Assembly (NCBI GenBank): GCA_964576135.1
Contig: CAZNTZ010000008.1
Location: 1-32,370, forward strand
Length of the DNA stretch: 32,370 bases
Source: CAZNTZ01 sp964576135
Lineage (GTDB): Bacteria > Pseudomonadota > Alphaproteobacteria > Rs-D84
Reading direction: 5' to 3'
Shown here: positions 9,131 to 16,674 of the stretch, piece after piece
How positions within the stretch are numbered: the stretch's first letter is position 1
How the letters are laid out: each line of letters opens with the position of its first letter
Translations under genes and position numbers: made by a program
Notes under the pieces: model-generated
Told to the model about the DNA's origin: nothing
Seen by the model: the letters and a program-made list of their open reading frames with translations, nothing else
Databases searched by the model: none

Positions 9131-9153
9131 AACCGCCAAAGGCGGTTTTTTTT
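9131..9153 (+). terminator. Intrinsic terminator after infB
   Basis: Stem ACCGCC (9132-9137) / GGCGGT (9141-9146) with an AAA loop, followed by a run of eight T (9146-9153); it begins a few bases after the infB stop. Confidence 0.92.
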
Positions 9154-9162
9154 AATCAGTAA

Positions 9163-9191
9163 TTGAAAAAAAATGAAAAATCAGGTAAAAT
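9163..9191 (+). promoter_or_regulatory. Promoter of the COG3014-lpoB operon (predicts a leaderless mRNA)
   Basis: TTGAAA (9163-9168), 17-bp spacer, TAAAAT (9186-9191), then exactly 7 bases to the ATG at 9199. No Shine-Dalgarno can fit in the predicted transcript, which should begin at the start codon. Confidence 0.7.
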
Positions 9192-9198
9192 TTGCCTT

Positions 9199-10407
9199 AT
9201 GAAAAAAATATTGTTAATGATTACCGGTTTGTTGATCATAGGACTTGGTGGCTGTGCCAATGTCATGGAACGTAAACTTGACGATATTCGGACAAATTAT
9301 CCATCAGCCGCAGCAAAACTTGCAGATAAAGATAATACTTTGGATCTTATGATTGCTGGTGATGGATTGTTTCAAATAGAAAAATATAAAGAATCCGATC
9401 GCGCGTTTGAATCAGTAAATAAAAAAATTCCAGACTCTAAATCAGGTATTCTTTCTGAAATTGTTTCCGCGACAAGTAATAATATGAATAATCCATATCG
9501 TCCTTCTGCTATGGATTCTTTATTTATTTCTTATTATCAAATTTGGGATGCATTTATGCGTAATGATTTTGATACGGTACGTGTAATAATAAACCAAGCA
9601 TATAATAAACAACAATCTGCATCTCGTGAATTTGCAACGGTTATAAAAAAACGCCAAAAAAGTGATTTAGCAGATAAATTGAGAGATGATAATGCACAGT
9701 GGAAAGCATTTTCTGATATAACAAATCCGGCACTTACATATCTTTCTGGGCTTTATTTTTTAAATGTTGCAACTGATAATTCAGATTGGGAAAATGCACG
9801 ACTGTATATTAAACGGGCAAGTGGTATGTCAAGTGCAAGTGCGATCAAAAGCGATCTTGGGTTGGCAGAAGCACGGGTCAGACCAAACGGTGTGACGTGG
9901 ATTTTTATAGAATCTGGGTTTATTCCAAAATTACATGAAACACGTATTGATTGGCCTGTTATTGTAAAGGGAAAGACACGCGTTATTTCCATAGCAACTG
10001 CAAACCCAATTGAAATTTCAGAACCTGATCGTATTGATGGCGGTGAATTATTGGCGGACGGTGATTCAATGTTTATGACTGAGTTCAAAGAATATGAAAT
10101 CAATCGAGTACTTCGCAGTGTTGCAAGCGCGACCGCAAAAATGATGCTGCAATCTGTTGCTGATGATAAACTTGGGGCGTTTGGATCCTTAGCGGCCAGT
10201 GTTTATTCAATCGCAACAACATCAGCAGATGTTCGTAATTGGGCAACATTGCCAAAAAAGATTTATGTTTTAAGATTTCAAAAATCGGACTTGATAAAAT
10301 TGACCCAGGGCGGTAGAGTTATCAGAGAGATAAAAGTTGATAAAAATAAAAACAATCTGATTTATTTGCGAATTCCAAATGGGGTTCCAAAGATAGTAAA
10401 CTTTTAA
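9199..10407 (+). CDS. COG3014-type TPR-like lipoprotein next to LpoB
   Basis: A 402-residue lipoprotein with a signal peptide and lipobox LGGC; the lipidated residue is Cys19. The region at about 55-170 is helical and TPR-like (FQIEKYKESDRAFESVNKK, then a block with YYQIWDAFMRNDFD). A C-terminal beta-rich part begins around FIESGFIPKLHE. This layout and the position directly before lpoB match the uncharacterised COG3014 family, which often accompanies LpoB. The start is ATG 9199, because an upstream in-frame ATG-like extension overlaps the promoter. The lpoB start lies 15 bases after its stop, so they form one operon. A role in peptidoglycan-synthase regulation is inferred from the neighbour only. 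Confidence 0.65.
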   Translation: MKKILLMITGLLIIGLGGCANVMERKLDDIRTNYPSAAAKLADKDNTLDLMIAGDGLFQIEKYKESDRAFESVNKKIPDSKSGILSEIVSATSNNMNNPYRPSAMDSLFISYYQIWDAFMRNDFDTVRVIINQAYNKQQSASREFATVIKKRQKSDLADKLRDDNAQWKAFSDITNPALTYLSGLYFLNVATDNSDWENARLYIKRASGMSSASAIKSDLGLAEARVRPNGVTWIFIESGFIPKLHETRIDWPVIVKGKTRVISIATANPIEISEPDRIDGGELLADGDSMFMTEFKEYEINRVLRSVASATAKMMLQSVADDKLGAFGSLAASVYSIATTSADVRNWATLPKKIYVLRFQKSDLIKLTQGGRVIREIKVDKNKNNLIYLRIPNGVPKIVNF

Positions 10408-10422
10408 ACAAAAGGATGAAAA

Positions 10423-11055
10423 ATGTTAAAAAACAAAGTGTCTGTTTTGGTTTTGATGATGGCAGCTGCGACTCTGGCATCTTGTGGTGGAACCAAAGTC
10501 GTTGATTTAGACGATAAAACCGAAGTTGCAATGATGGAAAATGTTATGGAACTTGAATATCGTGACTGGGAAAAAACAGCCGGTAAAATGACTGACAGTA
10601 TGTTGAAATCGGGTGCATTTGCCAAAGTCAAAGATCCTAAAATTGCAATTGGCAGAATTACCAATGATACTATGCAACGTTTTGACACAGATATCTTGAT
10701 CAAGAAAATAAGAGCAACAATTGTAAACAGCGGTCGCGCACAGATAACGACTGCGATGGCAAATGACGCACCAGCCGAAGATAATTCAACAAACAATGTA
10801 AGAAATTTGCGCAGCAATTCAGAATATGCACAAAACACAATTGTTGGCAAAGGAACATTGGTTGCTGCAAATATGTCACTGACTGGAAAAATGATTCAAA
10901 GAAATCTGGATATCAAAGGCGGTTGGTTTGACAGCACAGATACACGTGTTGAATATTATCTGCAACTGACTTTGACAGATGTTAAAACAGGTTTATCCGT
11001 TTGGGAAGCTGAAGAACCAATTGTTAAAGAAGGCGATCATGCACCAACATGGTAA
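10423..11055 (+). CDS. lpoB: Penicillin-binding-protein activator LpoB
   Basis: Outer-membrane lipoprotein that reaches through the periplasm to stimulate a bifunctional PBP1-type peptidoglycan synthase. The lipobox is LASC with Cys21 as the modified residue. The LpoB domain can be recognised from IAIGRITNDTMQRFDTDIL (DTDxL core) through the C-terminal LTLTDVKTGLSVWEAEE, both conserved in the family. Length is 210 residues, normal for LpoB. Shine-Dalgarno AAGGATG precedes the ATG. It is second in an operon with the COG3014-type lipoprotein and is closed by a terminator. Confidence 0.85.
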   Translation: MLKNKVSVLVLMMAAATLASCGGTKVVDLDDKTEVAMMENVMELEYRDWEKTAGKMTDSMLKSGAFAKVKDPKIAIGRITNDTMQRFDTDILIKKIRATIVNSGRAQITTAMANDAPAEDNSTNNVRNLRSNSEYAQNTIVGKGTLVAANMSLTGKMIQRNLDIKGGWFDSTDTRVEYYLQLTLTDVKTGLSVWEAEEPIVKEGDHAPTW

Positions 11056-11076
11056 TCATAAGGTTGTAATAAAAAT

Positions 11077-11097
11077 CCCGCATTACGCGGGTTTTTT
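11077..11097 (+). terminator. Intrinsic terminator after lpoB
   Basis: Stem CCCGC (11077-11081) / GCGGG (11087-11091), 5-base loop, then six T. The A-rich left flank (AAAAAT) could make it work weakly for the convergent Yip1-like gene as well. Confidence 0.88.
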
Positions 11098-11112
11098 ATT
11101 ATTATAATTTTT

Positions 11113-11709
11113 TTATATCAAGCATGACAAAGCTGAACCTGTATTTTTCAGCATCAGCCAGCCCGTACGATAATCAGTTGCATAAATTGTTACCAAGAAC
11201 AGACCCAACACACCAATTATTATAAGAACATTAGTGCGTTTTGATTTGATACAATAAACAGCGATATTGTAAAGAATGAACAATATGTATGAATCAACTA
11301 TGATGCTGACTATCCATAAAGATGTGCAATTCCAAGCAAGCGCGTTTAAAACCAAAATAACTGGGTATATAAAGAATATAGAAGCGAGCCCCTTGATTGC
11401 AATTTCCCAATCACGTTCACCACCAGTTATTTCCGAGATCATCATCAATAAACCGCCAGAAATGAACAAAATAGCAACCGCCATAACAGGTACAACAATC
11501 AATTCAGAAAATACCGCGCCAAATGTAATAGTGGCGCCACCAATTAAACGTAATGCCAAAACAAGCCCCCCACCCAAAAGACCATAAAGGAATGCTTTTA
11601 GCATTGATTCGTCGAGGTTACCATCTGCGACAATTTTTGAGAAAAAATGCCTTGGACGAATGATTATTTGGATTATATGGTTAAACCATTTATATATTTT
11701 TGTTTTCAT
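11113..11709 (-). CDS. Yip1-like integral membrane protein
   Basis: A 198-residue protein with a basic N-terminal segment (IIIRPRHFFSKIVADG) of the type that precedes the membrane part of Yip1-domain proteins, followed by about five hydrophobic segments (roughly 40-60, 70-95, 108-130, 132-155, 160-178). Bacterial Yip1-domain proteins have no firmly established function, and none can be assigned here. It is transcribed divergently from der, with a GGAG Shine-Dalgarno 11-14 bases upstream of the ATG and a promoter interlocked with that of der. It converges on the lpoB terminator. The family call is moderate; that it is an inner-membrane protein is clear. Confidence 0.6.
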   Translation of the reverse strand: MKTKIYKWFNHIIQIIIRPRHFFSKIVADGNLDESMLKAFLYGLLGGGLVLALRLIGGATITFGAVFSELIVVPVMAVAILFISGGLLMMISEITGGERDWEIAIKGLASIFFIYPVILVLNALAWNCTSLWIVSIIVDSYILFILYNIAVYCIKSKRTNVLIIIGVLGLFLVTIYATDYRTGWLMLKNTGSALSCLI

Positions 11710-11722
11710 AATGTTGCTCCGC

Positions 11723-11751
11723 TTGCTAATCGGTTCTTTCTATTTTATAAT
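11723..11751 (+). promoter_or_regulatory. der promoter
   Basis: TTGCTA (11723-11728), 17-bp spacer, consensus TATAAT (11746-11751). The predicted start near 11758 gives a 40-base leader carrying AGGAA before the ATG at 11799. Confidence 0.8.
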
Positions 11752-11773
11752 TCTTTTATAAAAAAACAATCAA
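11744..11773 (-). promoter_or_regulatory. Promoter of the Yip1-like gene
   Basis: On the - strand: TTGATT (11768-11773), 18-bp spacer, TATAAA (11744-11749). Its -10 box lies over the -10 box of the opposing der promoter, so the two may compete for polymerase. Confidence 0.6.
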
Positions 11774-11798
11774 AAAAGATACAGGAACAGATTCCAAT

Positions 11799-13130
11799 AT
11801 GAAAATAGTTATCGCTGGACGTCCAAATACCGGCAAATCAACACTTTTTAATGCTTTGACAAGAACTCGGGATTCTTTGGTCCATGATCGACCAGGTGTG
11901 ACTCGGGATGCTGTTTCTGGCGTTATAAATTTGCCAGATGGCAATATTGTTGAATTAATAGATACTGCAGGGCTTGAATTCAACACTACTGAGATTGGTA
12001 AAATCAGTACCGATGTGGCACTTGATTTTATGTCAAATGCAGATGCAATATTGTTTGTTGTTGATGGACGTATTGGTTTAACATCCGAAGATTTAGATTG
12101 GGCACGTCGCGTAAAAAGGGCTGTAAAACCAGAAAAAGTTTTATTATTGGTGAATAAATCAGAATCAAGTAAAAGACTCGCAGATATTTCAGAGTTTTAT
12201 AAACTGGGGTTCGGAGAACCAAGTCCTGTATCGGCAGAGCATAAAATTGGTTTTGATAAAATTTATGAATTTATTGAATCTAATAATAATAAACCAGAAG
12301 TTAAAACAGATGCAGAGGCTAAGTTGCGTATTGCAATAATGGGACAGCCAAATGTAGGAAAATCAACACTTGTGAATAAGATACTTGGTGAAAATCGTGT
12401 AATTGTTCGTGACGAACCAGGTATTACGCGTGACACAATAAAAATAAATACCAAATTTTATGGTCGCGACATAATTTTGGCCGATACAGCGGGTTTGCGT
12501 CGTAAAGCAAATATCACAGATGATGTAGAAACATTATCTGCGTTAAAATCATTGGATGAATTAGAAAAAACAGATGTTGTGATTTTAGTTGTCGATGCAA
12601 CAAAACCAATCGAAAATCAAGCACTGGGCATAGCGGCGCGTATTTACGATGCTGGTAAAATTTTATGCTTGGTTTTGAATAAATGGGATTTGGTTGACGA
12701 AGATGAACGTGAAAATAAGTTGCTGAAATTAAAACATCAATTTGCAAATTCTTTTCATCAAATTATCAAACCATTGATATTGCCAATTTCCGCAATGCGG
12801 GGCACCGGTGTCAGAAATATGTTCAAAAGAATATACGAATTATGGGATATTTCAAAATCACGTGTGCCGACAAGTTTATTAAACCGCACAATTGAAAAAT
12901 TAGTAACTGATAGACATCCGCCACTTTCTCGTTTGAAACGTCCAATGAAAATAAAATTTGCTAGTCAGATTTCAGAGCATCCGATAAGAATAGCTATAAA
13001 TGTTGGTGGTGCATCAGAAATTCCAGAATCATACACACGATATTTGCGTCGCGGTATTGCCAAAGCGCTGAATTTCGAACAGTTGCCAATATTTATTGAA
13101 TACAGAAAAACTGAAAATCCGTTTGATTAA
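11799..13130 (+). CDS. der: Ribosome biogenesis GTPase Der (EngA)
   Basis: Tandem-GTPase needed for 50S subunit maturation. First G domain: G1 GRPNTGKS (7-14), DTAG (55-58) and NKSE (119-122). Second G domain: GQPNVGKS (182-189), DTAG and NKWD. A C-terminal KH-like domain follows, ending in FIEYRKTENPFD. In the first domain the G4 motif ends in Glu rather than Asp, a variant I recall from other alphaproteobacterial Der proteins. Length 443 is typical. The last three bases overlap the stop of the convergent porin-like gene, and no hairpin separates them. In many genomes der follows bamB; here the yfgM/bamB-like pair lies 2 kb away in the same orientation, beyond rpoH. Confidence 0.97.
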   Translation: MKIVIAGRPNTGKSTLFNALTRTRDSLVHDRPGVTRDAVSGVINLPDGNIVELIDTAGLEFNTTEIGKISTDVALDFMSNADAILFVVDGRIGLTSEDLDWARRVKRAVKPEKVLLLVNKSESSKRLADISEFYKLGFGEPSPVSAEHKIGFDKIYEFIESNNNKPEVKTDAEAKLRIAIMGQPNVGKSTLVNKILGENRVIVRDEPGITRDTIKINTKFYGRDIILADTAGLRRKANITDDVETLSALKSLDELEKTDVVILVVDATKPIENQALGIAARIYDAGKILCLVLNKWDLVDEDERENKLLKLKHQFANSFHQIIKPLILPISAMRGTGVRNMFKRIYELWDISKSRVPTSLLNRTIEKLVTDRHPPLSRLKRPMKIKFASQISEHPIRIAINVGGASEIPESYTRYLRRGIAKALNFEQLPIFIEYRKTENPFD

Positions 13131-14173
13131 AATTCTGTTCGCAGACCGGCACTCATGAACGGTGCAGTTTTTCCAAAGTTTGTGATTCCAGTTGAAATCC
13201 ATACATCCAGCCATTGGCTGTATTTATAACGCGCAGATATTACACCGGTATGTGCTGTGAAATTATTATCGATTGCCCCAAGGTCATTATCGTGTGGAAA
13301 TACGCCAACAAATGAAAGCATATATGACGCCGAAGCAGTAAATTCAAGAAAATCATAACTGATACCAGTTCCGGTTGAAATTCCATCAGATATCAATCCA
13401 ATAGGTTTCTCATCATAAATTGCACGAACGTTTGTTCCCCATATAAAACTGTTATATTGCAGGTTAAATCCAGCAGATGCCGATGCGCGCCAATCAGCGT
13501 TTACACGTGGCGCAAACATATCTGCAGCAAGTCCATGTGGATTTTGGATAAATCCACCACTGAATGTTCCAGCAAATTTTGTTTTTCCATAAGGTTGTCT
13601 GTATTTTATAGCACCGTCAACAGCATAGTCAAAATGATTTGAAATTGGCGCAACTGATAATCCGAATTGCCAAGTGTTTGTAGGTGTTGTTACAAAGTTT
13701 GCACGTAATGCGTATTTTGTTCCAGACCCAGTTGGGTTCGAAATAATTGGTCCGCCAATTGGTAATCTGTCGTATAAAACAGAATAATCGTTCAAACGCA
13801 GACCGCCGACATCTGGGAGACCTACACCAAGTTTAGTAGCGATTGAATCTGTAAAACCAAGTTCAATTCGACCCATACCTGCATCTTCAAAGAACATAAA
13901 AGCATCTTTGGAAAAATGTCCAGTTTCAAGTGCAAGTTGGTCAATAGCGTAAACAAAACCAATAGATTGTTGTGATTGTATTGCAAAGTTTGCTTGGGCG
14001 CGTAATCTGAAATCAGCTGGCAGATAAGTTATATTTTGCGATGTCAGCGACATAAACGTGCCATAACCGTTTAATTTAAAACCATTTCTGCCATCATTTA
14101 TTTCGAATGCGTTGGCATTCAAAGAATACATCAAAGAACAAAAGGTAGCTGTTAAAAGGGTAATTTTTTTCAT
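13127..14173 (-). CDS. Porin-like outer-membrane beta-barrel
   Basis: A 348-residue exported protein. The signal peptide MKKITLLTATFCSLMYSLNANA is followed by a general-porin-like start (FEINDGRNGFKLNGYGTF), many amphipathic strands and a C-terminal aromatic residue (GLRTEF*), the BAM recognition signature of outer-membrane barrels. It probably forms a diffusion channel; the substrate is unknown. The ATG overlaps the rpoH stop (ATGA), so it is translationally coupled to the heat-shock sigma factor, an unusual partnership. The 3' end overlaps der by three bases. Confidence 0.75.
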   Translation of the reverse strand: MKKITLLTATFCSLMYSLNANAFEINDGRNGFKLNGYGTFMSLTSQNITYLPADFRLRAQANFAIQSQQSIGFVYAIDQLALETGHFSKDAFMFFEDAGMGRIELGFTDSIATKLGVGLPDVGGLRLNDYSVLYDRLPIGGPIISNPTGSGTKYALRANFVTTPTNTWQFGLSVAPISNHFDYAVDGAIKYRQPYGKTKFAGTFSGGFIQNPHGLAADMFAPRVNADWRASASAGFNLQYNSFIWGTNVRAIYDEKPIGLISDGISTGTGISYDFLEFTASASYMLSFVGVFPHDNDLGAIDNNFTAHTGVISARYKYSQWLDVWISTGITNFGKTAPFMSAGLRTEF

Positions 14174-15072
14174 TTTATACCGTCTGATTCTGCGATTATT
14201 GCATCTTTGAGTTTTGAAAATGCGCGTTCTTCAATTTGTCGCACACGTTCACGTGATACACCATATTTTTCTGATAATTGTTCAAGCGTTAAAACAGGAT
14301 CCGATAAACGTCGTGCAATCAAAATTTCACGATCGCGATCTGATAAATCTGTTAAATGCTTTTTCAGCATTATGTGTCCACGACGTCTGAATTCAAAATT
14401 TTCTAACTTGTCTTCTATGGATGCGGAATTGTCTGCTAAGTTTGAAAGAACATCACCGCCACTGTCATCATGAATTGGTGCATTTAATGAAACATCGCGT
14501 GCGTGCATACGACTGGCCATACGACTCAGGTCGTTTGATGGAACTTCGAGATATTTAGCCAATTGATCTATTTGATCATCCGATAAATTGTTATCCATTA
14601 TCCCAAGTGCACGTTTAGCGCGCGCCAGGTTAAAAAATACACGTTTTTGATTTGCAGATGTTCCAATTTTTGAAATAGACCAATTGTTCAAAATTGTTTC
14701 ATAAATTTCAGCACGAATCCAAAACATAGCATAAGTTGAAAAACGAAAACCCTTTTCTGGATCAAATTTTTGCAATGCCTGCATCAGACCCAGGTTACCA
14801 CTTGCAATTAAATCTGAAACGGCTATGCCATAGTTTCTGAAATCATATGCAACCGAAACAACCATTCGAAGGTGCGAAGCGACCAGTTTTTCAGCAGCGA
14901 ATTTATCGCCAGCATTTTTCCATTTAACTGCATAATTGTGTTCTTCTTCGGCTGATAAAATTGGGATTTTTTGAATAGCTTGGACATATCGGGCAAGTCC
15001 AGCATCATCGCCACCAACCGGTAAAGAAGGTGTATAAGTTGTTGGCAAAGATGACTTGATTTGTTTCTTCAT
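14170..15072 (-). CDS. rpoH: Heat-shock RNA polymerase sigma factor RpoH (sigma-32)
   Basis: Directs RNA polymerase to heat-shock promoters. The 300-residue protein has sigma region 2 (about 60-130; DLIASGNLGLMQALQKFDPE and FRFSTYAMFWIRAEI), the RpoH box QKRVFFNLA at 142-150 that separates RpoH from RpoD, and region 4.2 with VSRERVRQIEERAFSKLK near residues 272-289. The N-terminal motif YVQAIQKIPILSAEEE is also typical. The mRNA start predicted from its promoter is 2-3 bases from the ATG, so the long structured 5' region that makes E. coli rpoH an RNA thermometer seems absent. It is followed by an overlapping porin-like gene. Confidence 0.95.
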   Translation of the reverse strand: MKKQIKSSLPTTYTPSLPVGGDDAGLARYVQAIQKIPILSAEEEHNYAVKWKNAGDKFAAEKLVASHLRMVVSVAYDFRNYGIAVSDLIASGNLGLMQALQKFDPEKGFRFSTYAMFWIRAEIYETILNNWSISKIGTSANQKRVFFNLARAKRALGIMDNNLSDDQIDQLAKYLEVPSNDLSRMASRMHARDVSLNAPIHDDSGGDVLSNLADNSASIEDKLENFEFRRRGHIMLKKHLTDLSDRDREILIARRLSDPVLTLEQLSEKYGVSRERVRQIEERAFSKLKDAIIAESDGIK

Positions 15073-15089
15073 ATTTAATAGAGTATAAC
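15061..15089 (+). promoter_or_regulatory. Promoter of the yfgM/bamB-like pair
   Basis: TTGTTT (15061-15066), 17-bp spacer, TATAAC (15084-15089). The predicted leader of about 45 bases carries AAAGAGG before the ATG at 15142. Its -10 box overlaps that of the rpoH promoter on the other strand. Confidence 0.65.
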
Positions 15090-15109
15090 AAATAATTAGG
15101 GATTATCAA
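15082..15109 (-). promoter_or_regulatory. rpoH promoter (very short leader)
   Basis: On the - strand: TTGATA (15104-15109), 16-bp spacer, TATACT (15082-15087), then 9 bases to the rpoH ATG. It looks like a housekeeping-type promoter; the leader would be about 2 bases. Confidence 0.7.
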
Positions 15110-15141
15110 TTATCAATTCAAGTCCAAAGAGGTAATAAAAA

Positions 15142-15819
15142 ATGGCAAAGATGATGGAAAGATTTAAAAATAAGAAAAATCCGCCAAAGACTGCAGATGA
15201 ACATGCCGAAGATGCGCTTTACCGCGAAGTTTGGGAAGAGGTTCATGCACAAAAAACATATGATTTTGTGAGAAAATACTCGCGTCAATTGATTGTCGCA
15301 GGAGTTGTTTTGGTTGTTGCAGTTATTGGATTCCAAATTTATAGACATCAAAATGCAAAACACAGGGCAGAATCTGCACAAATGTATGAAACAGCAGCAA
15401 TAATGTTGAACAGTGGAAACCCAGCGGCATCTGCAGCACTTTTGCGTGCAGCCGAAGAATCAAGTGGCGGAATGTCAGATTTGGCTTTGTTCAAAGCCGC
15501 TATGAATTCTACCACAGATCGTGAAGCTTTGTTGGAAAAATTATCGCATAACGGTGCGACACGTGATTTTCGTGATCTTGCGCTGGTGCATCTGGCGACA
15601 ATTCGTGGTGATAAAATGAAAGCAGCCGAATTTGATAAATTTATGGCTGGGTTACAAACAAAACGCAGTCCTTATTATTTTACTGGAATGTTAATGGTTG
15701 CACAAAAATACATAGCAGACGGTCAACCTGAAAAAGCTGAAAAATATATTAGTGCCATTGTTTCTGATTCCGAAGCTCCGGGGAGTATTGTTGCTATTGC
15801 ACAAATGCTTTCAAAATGA
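15142..15819 (+). CDS. YfgM-like membrane-anchored TPR protein
   Basis: A 225-residue protein with a charged cytoplasmic N-terminus, one membrane segment at about 48-67 (RQLIVAGVVLVVAVIGFQIY) and a helical TPR-like periplasmic part. The segment at 75-110 (MYETAAIMLNSGNPAASAALLRAAEE) resembles the YfgM/Anbu-type TPR domain. YfgM proteins sit in the inner membrane and take part in periplasmic chaperone networks with SecYEG and PpiD in E. coli. Context supports the call: it overlaps a bamB-like gene (ATGA), reproducing the yfgM-bamB order. Shine-Dalgarno AAAGAGG precedes the ATG. Confidence 0.7.
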   Translation: MAKMMERFKNKKNPPKTADEHAEDALYREVWEEVHAQKTYDFVRKYSRQLIVAGVVLVVAVIGFQIYRHQNAKHRAESAQMYETAAIMLNSGNPAASAALLRAAEESSGGMSDLALFKAAMNSTTDREALLEKLSHNGATRDFRDLALVHLATIRGDKMKAAEFDKFMAGLQTKRSPYYFTGMLMVAQKYIADGQPEKAEKYISAIVSDSEAPGSIVAIAQMLSK

Positions 15820-16568
15820 AAATAAACAAATTATATTTGATTTTGACTGTTGCTCTGTTGACTGCTTGCAGTAAGCATGACCCGATATTACCGGGTGTGC
15901 GTTATGACATATTTCCAACAAATGATATAGTTGTAGAAAATAAAGAAATTCCAGAAATTGTTTTCAAAAATATTGCTGAGGTTAAGCCTGATTATTACGA
16001 CACTCGGTTTGTTCAGGATTCTGACAATGTTATTTGGGAAAATTCAGACAACGGAACAAAACGTAAAATATTTTCTGGATTTCCAACAGATTCATATGTG
16101 TCAAGCAAACGCACACCAGCTGTGCGTGGTGAATTCATTTATGCTGGATTATCCACAGGCGAAGCAATCAAAGTAAATATTAAAACACGCGAACCAATTT
16201 GGACAATAGATGTTTATCAAGAATCGAATATGACTGGTGGTGCATCGGTTTTAGATATTACAGCGCCAATTATTATTGATAATTCAAACGTTTTTGTTGG
16301 TGGTTTGGGCGGTGAATTTTGTAACTTACGCGACAAAGATGGTTTCAAAAACTGGTGCTTGCCAATTTCTGTCGGTGTCCCATTTGTTTTTGCTGAATCT
16401 GTATTGTTCATTGTTTCAACAAATAATAAATTGTACGCAATAAATTCTGAATCAGGTGAAATTTATTGGGTGATTTCGGTTAAAAAGCAATTTGAACCAA
16501 AGTTTTCCGATGGATTCATAAAAGTCGGTAAAGAAAAATTTAATATTAAAACGGGTAAAGCAGAGTAA
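15816..16568 (+). CDS. Short BamB-like beta-propeller lipoprotein
   Basis: A lipoprotein with signal MKINKLYLILTVALLTAC; lipidated Cys18. The sequence after it (DPILPGVRYDIFP) matches the start of alphaproteobacterial BamB proteins. PQQ-type propeller repeats can be seen: a blade around EAIKVNIKTREPIWTIDV and another around KLYAINSESGEIYWVISV. BamB is a scaffold lipoprotein of the BAM complex that inserts outer-membrane proteins. The usual length is about 380-450 residues with eight blades; this one has 250, enough for roughly four. The reading frame is clean to the stop, so it is a shortened protein rather than an obvious frameshift. Start overlaps the upstream gene by four bases. Confidence 0.72.
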   Translation: MKINKLYLILTVALLTACSKHDPILPGVRYDIFPTNDIVVENKEIPEIVFKNIAEVKPDYYDTRFVQDSDNVIWENSDNGTKRKIFSGFPTDSYVSSKRTPAVRGEFIYAGLSTGEAIKVNIKTREPIWTIDVYQESNMTGGASVLDITAPIIIDNSNVFVGGLGGEFCNLRDKDGFKNWCLPISVGVPFVFAESVLFIVSTNNKLYAINSESGEIYWVISVKKQFEPKFSDGFIKVGKEKFNIKTGKAE

Positions 16569-16579
16569 TAAATAATCGT

Positions 16580-16608
16580 TTGCGCCAATTTTTGATTTAT
16601 GATAAAAT
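16580..16608 (+). promoter_or_regulatory. Promoter of the cysteine-module protein gene
   Basis: TTGCGC (16580-16585), 17-bp spacer, TAAAAT (16603-16608). Predicted start near 16615. This rules out the in-frame ATG at 16609 and supports the ATG at 16675. Confidence 0.7.
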
Positions 16609-16638
16609 ATGTCTAAGAGTGTAAGCTATATACTTGTC

Positions 16639-16656
16639 GTGATTGCATTTAATCAC
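16639..16656 (+). promoter_or_regulatory. Leader hairpin upstream of the Shine-Dalgarno
   Basis: Perfect 6-bp inverted repeat GTGATT (16639-16644) / AATCAC (16651-16656) with a 6-base loop, 7 bases before the Shine-Dalgarno GGGAG (16664-16668). It may stabilise the mRNA or tune translation; this is inference. Confidence 0.4.
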
Positions 16657-16674
16657 AGGCATAGGGAGCAGAGA

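Noticed and set aside
16609..16674. Upstream ATG extension of the cysteine-module protein
   Set aside because: The ATG at 16609 immediately follows the -10 box and would precede the predicted transcription start; using it would also bury the signal peptide.
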